From: an uncultured Bacteroidota bacterium
GTDB lineage: Bacteria > Bacteroidota > Bacteroidia > Chitinophagales > Chitinophagaceae
Reading direction: 5' to 3'
DNA: 10,276 nucleotides
NCBI GenBank assembly: GCA_946480675.1
Contig: CAMLKS010000057.1
Span: forward strand, 1-10,276
Position numbers and translations under genes: made by a program. Position 1 is the stretch's first letter. Every line of letters begins with the position of its first letter. The notes beneath the pieces are model-generated. The model was not told the DNA's origin and searched no databases. It was given only the letters and a program-made list of their open reading frames with translations. This document shows positions 1-6,419 of the stretch, piece after piece.

Positions 1-62
1 TTGATTAGCAGAATGGAAGCTGCATAGACTCTCATGATTGACAAAAGGCCTGAATAGATATC

Positions 63-389
63 TTATTCCCATTTAGGCGGAATCGTATTAACATATCTTA
101 GCGAGAATAAATCCCCATGTATTTTATTTTTATATTTATTATATAATTTCTTTTTTGCAGCATCTCCCGCATTTGAACGATAGTCTATAACATTCTTTAT
201 GTAAGTTTCAAATGCCGAGTAATACTTTTGATGTATGCGATCTCGACTTTCGAAGATCTGTTTAATTGCCATAATTACATTTCTGACAACGTATAATGAC
301 TCCGTGTTTTCGTACTTGAGGTCTTTAACCTTATTCCATTCGGCTAAAATCAAAGATTCCACTAATTCTCTATTCTCAGTTTTTTCCAT
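63..389 (-). CDS. Small hypothetical protein, 108 aa
   Basis: I do not recognise this protein. It is soluble-looking, rich in Lys, Glu, Asn and Tyr, and reads as mostly helical; there is no signal peptide, membrane segment or cysteine motif. A good match to the Bacteroidota -7 element (TATGTTTG, 394-401) ends four bases before the ATG, which supports this start and suggests a leaderless or nearly leaderless message. The gene and its leftward neighbour at 488-715 are clearly richer in A and T than the helicase, receptor and permease genes, so they may have been acquired separately (inference). No terminator is visible after the stop within the window. A chance ORF is possible, but the sensible amino-acid composition and the promoter argue for a real gene. 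Confidence 0.6.
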   Translation of the reverse strand: MEKTENRELVESLILAEWNKVKDLKYENTESLYVVRNVIMAIKQIFESRDRIHQKYYSAFETYIKNVIDYRSNAGDAAKKKLYNKYKNKIHGDLFSLRYVNTIPPKWE

Positions 390-393
390 ATGG

Positions 394-401
394 CAAACAT
401 A
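394..401 (-). promoter_or_regulatory. Bacteroidota-type -7 promoter element
   Basis: Read on the minus strand this is TATGTTTG, a full match to TAnnTTTG. It ends four bases from the ATG at 389. A TTG at 416-418 could serve as the -33 element, but the 14-base gap is shorter than usual. Confidence 0.45.
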
Positions 402-487
402 TCGAACCTACCTAACAATACATAAGATTTAACACCCATATTTATCTAGAGATAATAATATGTACGTCAAACTTTGTGACATCCATT

Positions 488-715
488 CTATATGCGTGTT
501 TGAATATGCAGATGCTTTGTCCTATCAAATAGGAAATCATGAACCCCAGCTTTCATTGCCCTCCCTTTGCTAATCTCCTGCTTGGCTAGTTTATAGACTT
601 CAAACACAGAACTTACAGACATATTTTTCAAAATACCTATTGCTAAATTTCTACTGCTCTCATCAGGACTGAATAACATCTCTATCAAGACATTGTTATT
701 AACAACCTTAACCAT
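488..715 (-). CDS. Small hypothetical protein, 75 aa
   Basis: I do not recognise this protein. It begins with a hydrophobic-polar stretch (MVKVVNNNVLIEML) and continues as probable helices (around residues 18-50), ending in a basic, His-containing tail. It has no membrane segment and no known motif. The start is the first ATG after an in-frame stop. A -7-like element (TATCTTTA, 750-757) lies 34 bases upstream. It is AT-rich like the gene at 63-389 and runs in the same direction, with 98 bases between them. The two may belong to one small acquired segment next to the repeat array, but nothing shows that they act together. It could also be a remnant of a longer gene. Confidence 0.5.
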   Translation of the reverse strand: MVKVVNNNVLIEMLFSPDESSRNLAIGILKNMSVSSVFEVYKLAKQEISKGRAMKAGVHDFLFDRTKHLHIQTRI

Positions 716-749
716 ATTTATGTATTTATATTCATAATAGAAGCTACCA

Positions 750-757
750 TAAAGATA
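750..757 (-). promoter_or_regulatory. Candidate -7 element for the 75-aa gene
   Basis: The minus strand reads TATCTTTA, one base from TAnnTTTG. It would give a leader of roughly 28 bases. No TTG -33 element is seen at the expected distance, so this is a weak call. Confidence 0.3.
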
Positions 758-964
758 AACTCTTAACCATATATATGTGGATCCTTGCGATAAAGGATGT
801 TATCGTGAGATTGCCACGTCGTACCTCCTCGCAATGACGCGGGTTATATGTGTAGTGCGTATTTGTGTTGTCGTGAGATTGCCACGTCGTGCCTCCTCGC
901 AATGACGCGGGTTGGTGTAGTCGCGAGGTTGCTTCGTGCCTCGCAATGACGCGGGTTGGTGTTC

Positions 965-1022
965 TCGTGAGATTAGCTTTGCTGAGAAAAGTTGCCACGT
1001 CGTGCCTCCTCGCAATGACGCG
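965..1022 (-). repeat. Long variant of the REP-like unit with insert
   Basis: Compared with the 38-base copies at 804-841 and 872-909, this copy has about 20 extra bases (roughly 972-991) between its CGTGAGA arm and the GCCACGTCGTGCC core. The insert contains a small inverted repeat, CTTT...AAAG. Confidence 0.75.
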
Positions 1023-1041
1023 GGTGGGTGTACAAAATAAC

Positions 1042-1146
1042 CGTCTTTGCGAGGGAGTATCTGCGAAGGCAGATATGTACGAAGCAACCTTATCCAAACG
1101 AACAATACTTGCGGAATTAGGTTGCTTCGTGCCTCGCAATGACGCG
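1042..1146. repeat. Head-to-head pair of REP-like units, long inverted repeat
   Basis: The arms CGTCTTTGCGAGG (1042-1054) and CCTCGCAATGACG (1132-1144) match at 12 of 13 positions as an inverted repeat. TACGAAGCAACCT (1078-1090) and AGGTTGCTTCGTG (1119-1131) do the same. Inside the left unit is a perfect small hairpin, ATCTGC-GAAG-GCAGAT (1059-1074). The central 28 bases (1091-1118) are unique. Confidence 0.8.
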
Positions 1147-1250
1147 GGTGGGTGTAGTCGCCAGGTTGCTTCGTACCTCGCAATGACGCGAGTTATATGT
1201 GTAGTACGTACTTGTATTCTCGTGAGATATCCCACCCCAATAATTAACCG

Positions 1251-1258
1251 TACTTTTG
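1251..1258 (+). promoter_or_regulatory. Promoter -7 element of the helicase gene
   Basis: TACTTTTG is a full match to TAnnTTTG and ends five bases before the ATG at 1264. Transcription would begin at or next to the start codon, suggesting a leaderless message. No clear TTG -33 element is present at 17-23 bases upstream. Confidence 0.5.
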
Positions 1259-1263
1259 CAGCT

Positions 1264-2592
1264 ATGACTTTTGCGGAACTGAACCTGAATACTCCTTTGC
1301 ACAACGCCCTGGCCGACCTTGGGTTTACCACCCCTACCACCATTCAGCACAAGGCCTTTGCGCCCATCATGAGTGGGGTAGATATAGTAGGCATCGCCCA
1401 GACGGGTACGGGTAAAACCTTTGCCTACCTGCTACCTGTGCTGCGCCAGATGAAGTATTCGAAGGAACGCAACCTGCAAATGCTGATACTGGTACCCACC
1501 CGCGAACTGGTAGACCAGACCGTAACTGCCGTGCAGCAGCTTACCAAATACATGAGCGTCAGCGTAACGGGCGTATACGGCGGGGTCAATATGAACCGCC
1601 ACGTAAATGCCATAGCCGATGGGGTAGACATACTGGTAGCCACCCCCGGTAGGTTGCTCGACCTTGCGTATCACGGCATCCTCAAGCTAAAAACCATCAA
1701 AAAGCTGGTGATAGATGAGGTGGATGAGATGTTCAACCTCGGCTTTCGCAAGCAGCTCAACGATATCTTTACCATGCTGCCCCCCAAGCGGCAAAACATC
1801 CTCTTCAGCGCCACCATCACCCCCGAGGTAGAAGCCCTGATGCAGGAATACTTTGAAACCACTACACGCATAGAAGCCGCCCCCACAGGCACACCGCTGG
1901 AAAACATAGAGCAAACGGGCTATGAAGTGCCCAATTTCAATACCAAGGTCAGCCTACTGGAATACCTGCTGCGCACCGATGACAGCATGACCAAGGTGCT
2001 GGTATTTGCAGGCACCAAGCAACTGGCCAACCAGCTATATGAACGCCTCGATGCCGACTACCCCGAACAGGTAGCCGTAATACACAGCAATAAGGAGCAG
2101 AACAACCGTATACGTACCGTAGCGGGCTTTAAAGATGGCACCTACCGTATCCTTATAGCTACCGACCTGGTGGCCCGCGGGCTGGATGTAAGCGAGGTAA
2201 CCCACGTGATAAATCTTGACGTGCCCGAAGTGCCGGAAGACTATATACATCGCATAGGCCGCACCGGCCGTGCCGATAAAAAGGGTATTGCCATCACCTT
2301 CATTACAGAGAAGGAAGCCGCCAGGCGTGCAGCCATCGAGGCATTGATGCAATACACCATCCCCATACAGCCATTGCCCGATGCCCTTGAAATATCTGGC
2401 GTGCTGACCGATGCCGAGATAGACAAGCCCTACATGCCCGATAGCCTTATCAGGCTGCCCGATATACACACCGGTGGTGGTGCCTTCCACGAAAAGCTGG
2501 CAAAGAACAAGAAGGTGAACATCAAAATAAGCCATGCCGATAAAATGATGAAGAAATACGGCAAGCCTAAAAAACGCCCCAAGAAAAGATAA
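1264..2592 (+). CDS. DEAD-box ATP-dependent RNA helicase
   Basis: This is a 442-aa superfamily 2 RNA helicase of the DEAD-box family, which uses ATP to unwind or remodel RNA in the cytoplasm (ribosome assembly, RNA decay or cold adaptation are typical roles). Motifs in order are the Q motif (TPTTIQ, 23-28), motif I (AQTGTGKT, 45-52), Ia (PTRELVDQ, 78-85), GG (106-107), TPGR (127-130), motif II as DEVD (151-154), SAT (182-184), ATDLVARGLDV (299-309) and HRIGRTGR (329-336). The C-terminus is a short basic tail (KPKKRPKKR). The reading frame is open back to 889, but that part translates the REP-like repeats. The ATG at 1264, just before FAELNLN and just after the -7 element, is the right start. 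The length suits a minimal two-RecA-domain member; the DEVD box instead of DEAD is mildly unusual. Confidence 0.95.
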   Translation: MTFAELNLNTPLHNALADLGFTTPTTIQHKAFAPIMSGVDIVGIAQTGTGKTFAYLLPVLRQMKYSKERNLQMLILVPTRELVDQTVTAVQQLTKYMSVSVTGVYGGVNMNRHVNAIADGVDILVATPGRLLDLAYHGILKLKTIKKLVIDEVDEMFNLGFRKQLNDIFTMLPPKRQNILFSATITPEVEALMQEYFETTTRIEAAPTGTPLENIEQTGYEVPNFNTKVSLLEYLLRTDDSMTKVLVFAGTKQLANQLYERLDADYPEQVAVIHSNKEQNNRIRTVAGFKDGTYRILIATDLVARGLDVSEVTHVINLDVPEVPEDYIHRIGRTGRADKKGIAITFITEKEAARRAAIEALMQYTIPIQPLPDALEISGVLTDAEIDKPYMPDSLIRLPDIHTGGGAFHEKLAKNKKVNIKISHADKMMKKYGKPKKRPKKR

Positions 2593-2630
2593 CCGTAAAT
2601 AACCGGTAGTATTGTAATATCGTACCGCGT

Positions 2631-2951
2631 ATGAACAAGTGGATCGTACCTTATATCTGTGGTTGTGTGGCCGTACTATTCCTGGCAGGTACGGTGCTGT
2701 GGCAGCGCTATAGCACCCGCCAGCGCTTTTACGATTTCGAGATAAAAGGCAAGATAATGGTGATGAAACCCGGCGACCCTGCTATCGTAATGGTAAGCGA
2801 TAACTCCGTATTCTGGTTTCGCCCCGCCGATGACAGCCCTTACGATTTTGCACAGGTAGTGCACCGTGGCGATATGGTACACAAACCCGCCGGCTCATTT
2901 ACCCTACAGGTATATACCCCCAGAGGCCAGTATAGTTTTGAAGGGCAGTAA
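2631..2951 (+). CDS. Small membrane-anchored hypothetical protein, 106 aa
   Basis: Residues 5-24 form one hydrophobic segment (IVPYICGCVAVLFLAGTVLW) followed by Arg-rich residues. The protein is probably anchored by its N-terminus; the remaining 80 residues look like a small beta-rich domain. The segment RGDMVHKPAGSFTLQVY resembles the GDSI-K...S type stretch of small Bacteroidota hypothetical proteins (memory-based, weak). It begins 38 bases after the helicase stop on the same strand, so it may be co-transcribed with the helicase; I see no convincing promoter or ribosome binding site of its own. A hairpin follows directly after the stop. Function unknown. Confidence 0.7.
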   Translation: MNKWIVPYICGCVAVLFLAGTVLWQRYSTRQRFYDFEIKGKIMVMKPGDPAIVMVSDNSVFWFRPADDSPYDFAQVVHRGDMVHKPAGSFTLQVYTPRGQYSFEGQ

Positions 2952-2956
2952 AAAAA

Positions 2957-2977
2957 ATGCCTCCCTTGCGGAGGCAT
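2957..2977 (-). terminator. Hairpin terminator, strong leftward, weak rightward
   Basis: ATGCCTCC (2957-2964) pairs perfectly with GGAGGCAT (2970-2977) over a five-base loop. On the minus strand the stem is followed by seven or more U residues, a good intrinsic terminator for the small leftward gene at 3044-3172. On the plus strand, only six bases after the stop at 2951, the U-tract is poor, but it may still serve the 106-aa gene. Confidence 0.75.
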
Positions 2978-3043
2978 TCTATCACATGGCGATAGAGTTG
3001 TGATGCGGTGTTGTTGGTCAAAAAAAGCGTTTCATGGCTTTTC

Positions 3044-3172
3044 TTAAGCTATAGGTGCTTTCATGGTGTTAGGGTCGTTTGCGGTATTTTTGTTTATTAT
3101 TGTATATATGGAAAAGGTGTCGGCAAGATATTGTCCGTTGTAATGGTTGGTGGTCTGGTTCCTCGTGTTCAT
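3044..3172 (-). CDS. Candidate small gene, 42 aa
   Basis: The minus strand encodes a 42-residue polar peptide (MNTRNQTTNHYNGQYLADTF...) with many Asn and Thr, no Cys and no membrane segment. The frame is open further upstream to 3394, but three independent signs point to the short form. A promoter-like pair lies at 3197-3223, 24 bases before this ATG. A purine-rich AGAGAGAG stretch precedes the ATG. The strong leftward terminator at 2957-2977 lies about 65 bases after the stop and has no other leftward gene to serve. I do not recognise the peptide. It could be a small regulatory or secreted-peptide precursor, or the transcript could be a non-coding RNA with an incidental ORF. Confidence 0.45.
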   Translation of the reverse strand: MNTRNQTTNHYNGQYLADTFSIYTIINKNTANDPNTMKAPIA

Positions 3173-3196
3173 AATCTCTCTCTGTAAGTAGGAACG

Positions 3197-3223
3197 TAAA
3201 GGTAAATGGAAAATAGTATTCAA
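3197..3223 (-). promoter_or_regulatory. Promoter of the 42-aa candidate gene
   Basis: On the minus strand, TTG (3221-3223, within a run of T) is followed after 16 bases by TACCTTTA (3197-3204), one base from TAnnTTTG. Spacing is slightly under the usual range. The expected leader is about 20 bases. Confidence 0.45.
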
Positions 3224-3404
3224 AAAACCCGTTAAAACACTGGACTTTTTAAGTTTTTTGAGTAGCAATAATACATTTTTACATACTGCATGTTGCCATA
3301 ATATTATGGTTGGGTTACCTGTAGCAGTTTCAAATAGATTTAACATCTGCGTTAAAATTGCGCCAAATACTAATATGAAGGGTGCAGCCGGCATTTCGCC
3401 ATTA

Positions 3405-3412
3405 TATCTTTA
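3405..3412 (+). promoter_or_regulatory. Candidate -7 element of the receptor gene
   Basis: TATCTTTA lies 57 bases before the ATG at 3470. It is followed by a small hairpin, CCCTG (3414-3418) with CAGGG (3424-3428), which would sit at or near the 5' end of the message. No -33 TTG is seen at the usual distance. The 297-base interval 3173-3469 between this gene and the divergent small gene holds no other visible feature. Confidence 0.25.
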
Positions 3413-3469
3413 GCCCTGTGCTGCAGGGTAGGTGCTATCGGTCATCTGTCTAAAAATCATCTCCATATC

Positions 3470-5866
3470 ATGCAAAGGTTTTTATTCTTATTGCTGCTAC
3501 TGCCTGCAGGTGTGTGGGCACAGGGGTTTTCCGTATCGGGTACGGTAAAAGATAGCACGGGGGCAGCGCTGCCGGGTGCATTGGTGCAACTGCTGCAAGA
3601 TGCCGATAGTGCGGCTTCGCTACGTACCTATACAGATGATAAGGGTGCTTACACCTTTAAACAGGTGCAACAGGGGGTATACAGCCTTCGCGTACAAGCC
3701 ACAGGCTATACCATGCCTATACGCACCCTGTATGTAGATGCCCCGATAGATAACATGGCGCTGGTAATGCAACGAGGTAATACCGTGCTGAAGGAAGTGA
3801 CGGTAAGCAGCAAGAAACCCTATATGGAAACAGGCTTAGGTAAAACCGTGCTAAACCTGGATGCCGCTACGGTAACGGCGGGCAGCAATGTACTGGACCT
3901 GCTGCGCAAATCGCCGGGGGTGACGATAGATGGCGATAATAATATAAAGCTGGAAGGAACGGGTGCACTGGTGCTGGTAGACGATAAGCAAACCTATATG
4001 AGTGGCCAGCAACTGGCCGATTACCTGAAAGGCCTCAGTGCCGAACAGGTAGCGCAACTGGAGCTGATAACACAGCCATCTTCCAAATACGATGCGGAAG
4101 GTGTGGGTGGCATCATCAATATAAAGACAAGAAAGCTGCGCAAGCGCGGGTTCAATGGCAATCTTTCTACCAGTGTGGGCAGGGGGAGGTTTGGCAATAC
4201 GCACAATTCGCTCAACCTTACCTGGCGCAGGGATAAATGGACCGTATATACCAATGCAGGGTACTACGTGGCATCGGGCTTTTTGACTGCAGATGTGAAA
4301 CGCGCCCTGCGGGATGCCAATACCTCTGCGCTGCTGGCTACGCAAACGCAGCATACCTACATGAAGGAAACCTTTGAAGACTATAGCCTGAGAGCCGGAA
4401 CTGATTATGATGTGAACGATAAACTGACCGTGGGTGCCGGTGCGAAAGGTATTTACCACCCCAACAACCAGGTAGATACTACCATCGTAGCCATCGGTGA
4501 TGCTACTACAGGTACACGTACGTACAACCGCGCTATCAACAGGCATGGCTTTAAACGGTATAATGGCATTATGAATGCCTATGCACGATACAAACCTGCG
4601 CAAGACCATGTAATAGACATCAATGCCGACTACCTGCTGCGCGACCACAATGAATATGTAAACCTGGAGAGCTATAATTACGATGCCCAAATGCAGGGCA
4701 TACCGGGTAATGTATTGCTGCGTGGCAATCAAACATCGTATATAGCACCTGTAGCCGTAAAGGCTGACTATAGCGGTACATTGAATAAAGACTGGAAGAT
4801 GGAAGCCGGTGTAAAAAGCAGCTATGCCTATATCAATAAGGTGGTAGCACTGCAGCAGGAACAGAATGGCAGCTGGGTTTATGACAGCACCCGCAGCAAC
4901 AATTTTACATACAAAGAACAAATAAATGCAGCCTATGCCAATGCTACCTGCCAGCTGAGTAAGCAGTGGGTAGCGCAGGCGGGCATACGGGTAGAACAGC
5001 TACATGCTACCGGCTACCAGCAAGCCAATGACCAAAGCATAGAAAGGAATACCACCGATGTATTCCCCACGGCATTTGTAAGCTACAAGCCTACCGATAA
5101 ACACAGCTTCGAGCTGAATTATGGCCGACGTATACAGCGCCCTACCTATGTGGAGCTGGACCCGTTTGTGCAATTCATATCGCAATACCTTTACAAGACA
5201 GGTAACCCCTTCCTGCAGGCATCATACAGAAACTATGCAGAACTGAGCCATAACTATAACAATATCCTGTTCAGCAGTGTGAGTGCCAGCCGTATTACCG
5301 GTATTGCCAATCCTGCGGTGGTGTACGATGCCATTACCAAAGCATTATATCACAAACCATTGAATAATGCTAACCAAATAGTGCTGCACGCATCGTGCGG
5401 GGCACAGCAAAAGATAATAGACTGGTGGCTGCTGGGCTGGGGTGGCGACTACTATTACAATGAATTTGAAGACCTGGTAACAGGCAGCTATGTTTCTTCA
5501 TCGCATGGGTTTAGCGGGTATATAACCAACCAGTTTACACTGGGTAAGGGCTGGACGATAGATACCCTTTACCAATATGCCAGCGGCGACCTGCAGAGCA
5601 TGATAGAGCGCAATAAATCTACCCACTACCTGAGCTTTAATGTGGGCAAGAAGTTCTGGAAAGATACGGCCACCATCAAGCTATCGGCAGAAGACCCTTT
5701 TGCCATGTATGGTTACCGGTCGGTATTGCGGAATAACGGGGTGGCAGGCGATGCAGATATGAAGTATGCCACACAGATGTTCTCGCTGGGCTTTACATAC
5801 AACTTTGGCAAGCAGGCAGACATACGTGCGCGCGAATACAGTGCTGATGAGGCAAAGCGGATGTAA
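3470..5866 (+). CDS. Outer-membrane beta-barrel receptor (TonB-dependent receptor type)
   Basis: This 798-aa protein has a signal peptide (residues 1-17, cleavage likely after GVWA). A carboxypeptidase-regulatory-like domain follows (about 20-100, SVSGTVKDSTGAALPGA to LRVQATGY), then a plug-like domain (about 108-222, including LDLLRKSPGVTIDG and DAEGVGGIINIKT) and a long beta barrel ending in FSLGFTYNFG near residue 785. This order is typical of the Bacteroidota outer membrane beta-barrel family (OMP_b-brl_3 type), related to TonB-dependent receptors, which take up ligands across the outer membrane or have unassigned roles. No SusD-like partner is adjacent, so a polysaccharide-utilisation role is not supported; the ligand is unknown. 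About 18 charged residues follow the last obvious strand. The next gene, in the same direction, has its own promoter-like element, so an operon is not required. Confidence 0.9.
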   Translation: MQRFLFLLLLLPAGVWAQGFSVSGTVKDSTGAALPGALVQLLQDADSAASLRTYTDDKGAYTFKQVQQGVYSLRVQATGYTMPIRTLYVDAPIDNMALVMQRGNTVLKEVTVSSKKPYMETGLGKTVLNLDAATVTAGSNVLDLLRKSPGVTIDGDNNIKLEGTGALVLVDDKQTYMSGQQLADYLKGLSAEQVAQLELITQPSSKYDAEGVGGIINIKTRKLRKRGFNGNLSTSVGRGRFGNTHNSLNLTWRRDKWTVYTNAGYYVASGFLTADVKRALRDANTSALLATQTQHTYMKETFEDYSLRAGTDYDVNDKLTVGAGAKGIYHPNNQVDTTIVAIGDATTGTRTYNRAINRHGFKRYNGIMNAYARYKPAQDHVIDINADYLLRDHNEYVNLESYNYDAQMQGIPGNVLLRGNQTSYIAPVAVKADYSGTLNKDWKMEAGVKSSYAYINKVVALQQEQNGSWVYDSTRSNNFTYKEQINAAYANATCQLSKQWVAQAGIRVEQLHATGYQQANDQSIERNTTDVFPTAFVSYKPTDKHSFELNYGRRIQRPTYVELDPFVQFISQYLYKTGNPFLQASYRNYAELSHNYNNILFSSVSASRITGIANPAVVYDAITKALYHKPLNNANQIVLHASCGAQQKIIDWWLLGWGGDYYYNEFEDLVTGSYVSSSHGFSGYITNQFTLGKGWTIDTLYQYASGDLQSMIERNKSTHYLSFNVGKKFWKDTATIKLSAEDPFAMYGYRSVLRNNGVAGDADMKYATQMFSLGFTYNFGKQADIRAREYSADEAKRM

Positions 5867-5871
5867 TAGCA

Positions 5872-5879
5872 TACCTTTG
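5872..5879 (+). promoter_or_regulatory. -7 element upstream of the YkgJ-type gene
   Basis: TACCTTTG matches TAnnTTTG exactly and begins six bases after the receptor stop. The following bases, CAGCT, are the same as those after the helicase -7 element. A -33 TTG is not evident because the site lies at the end of a coding region. Confidence 0.45.
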
Positions 5880-5893
5880 CAGCTTATCAATAT

Positions 5894-5899
5894 AGAAGG
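5894..5899 (+). promoter_or_regulatory. Ribosome binding site that fixes a GTG start
   Basis: AGAAGG lies four bases before GTG at 5904. It is the clearest Shine-Dalgarno-like sequence in the window and decides between this start and the upstream ATG at 5766, which lies inside the receptor gene. Confidence 0.55.
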
Positions 5900-5903
5900 C
5901 CGC

Positions 5904-6419
5904 GTGGCAAAAGTGTATGAAACCAACCTGCAGGTTATAGCAGAAATAGCAGCAGGGAAAGAGGAAGAGAACGACCATTTTATGCGGTCGCTGAGGAAGT
6001 ATGATGGTGCCGAACTGGATGCACGTGCGCACAGGCTGAATACGGAAGTAAGCGCAGCAGTAAGCTGTACCGATTGCGGCAACTGCTGCACCCACCTGAT
6101 AGTGAACATCACCAGGCCCGAGATAGAAAGGCTGGCCGTATTTATGGGCATGCCGGAGGCTGAACTGAGGGAGAAATATATAGAAGAAAGCATGGCGGGC
6201 AATTGCTTTATCAACAGTGTGCCTTGCCATTTCCTGTCGGGCTCCATATGCAGCATATATAGTGAAAGGTTTACCGAATGCAGGGATTTTCCGCACCTGC
6301 ACAAGCCGGGTTTTCGTGAACGTTTTTTAGGTACTTTGCTACACTACAGCAGCTGCCCTATTATCTACAATGTGGTAGAGGAGATGAAGCAGGAACTGGA
6401 ATTTTTCGAGGGTGATTAA
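5904..6419 (+). CDS. YkgJ-type cysteine-rich protein, putative Zn/Fe-chelating
   Basis: The 171-aa product has the YkgJ family signature: CTDCGNCC (Cys 55, 58, 61, 62), then PCHFL with Cys108, CSIY with Cys116, ECRDFP with Cys126 and a late Cys151 before IIYNVVE. The family is described as a putative zinc- or iron-chelating domain of unknown function; the Cys set is complete here. The usual RPxxCR is RFTECR in this copy. The N-terminal 50 residues are charged and helical, as in other Bacteroidota members. I chose GTG at 5904 because of AGAAGG four bases before it and the promoter element at 5872-5879; no in-frame ATG lies between the receptor stop and this codon. It follows the receptor by 37 bases. 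The family name tempts a link to metal uptake with that receptor, but this is speculation. Its stop overlaps that of the convergent gene. Confidence 0.85.
   Translation: MAKVYETNLQVIAEIAAGKEEENDHFMRSLRKYDGAELDARAHRLNTEVSAAVSCTDCGNCCTHLIVNITRPEIERLAVFMGMPEAELREKYIEESMAGNCFINSVPCHFLSGSICSIYSERFTECRDFPHLHKPGFRERFLGTLLHYSSCPIIYNVVEEMKQELEFFEGD

Larger units (their letters stand above)
804..1228. repeat. Array of short palindromic REP-like repeats
   Basis: This gene-free stretch holds at least seven copies of a repeat whose invariant end is CGCGTCATTGCGAGG (mostly on the minus strand). Short copies of 32 bases lie at 922-953 and 1159-1190. 38-base copies lie at 804-841 and 872-909. A longer copy with an insert is at 965-1022, and a head-to-head pair is at 1042-1090 and 1119-1146. 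A truncated start of another copy is at 1220-1228. Each unit can fold through its GCGAGG-like and CCTCGC-like arms. Spacers vary in length and are partly repeated themselves. Translations of such repeats give long spurious ORFs in several frames. Two more copies are at the right end of the window, so the family is dispersed. Confidence 0.9.

Noticed and set aside
804..1228. CRISPR array
   Set aside because: Repeats differ in length and orientation, spacers are irregular and partly repeated, and no cas genes are present.
889..1263. N-terminal extension of the helicase by 125 residues
   Set aside because: It is encoded by the repeat array, lies upstream of the -7 element, and family members begin close to the Q motif.
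744..1350. Overlapping ORFs of 77-199 codons across the repeat region, both strands
   Set aside because: They are translations of the REP-like repeats (recurrent RHCE..RGNL-type phrases) and differ only by frame.
2979..3004. Extra hairpins (CTATC/GATAG and ATCACA/TGTGAT) beside the terminator
   Set aside because: They are short, mutually exclusive and lack a U-tract, so chance is a sufficient explanation.
3173..3394. Long form (116 aa) of the small leftward ORF
   Set aside because: The promoter pair lies inside it and its extra N-terminal part has no family features; the short form fits the signals better.
3851..4921. 356-codon ORF on the minus strand inside the receptor gene
   Set aside because: It is antisense to an obvious receptor CDS, and its composition (many Ile, Tyr, Cys) is that of a frame shadow.
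5766..5903. ATG start of the YkgJ-type protein inside the receptor gene
   Set aside because: The extension overlaps the receptor by 101 bases and lacks family similarity; the promoter element and AGAAGG site support GTG at 5904.
3470..6419. Metal-uptake operon made of the receptor and the YkgJ-type protein
   Set aside because: The second gene has its own promoter element, the receptor ligand is unknown, and the chelating role of the family is only putative.
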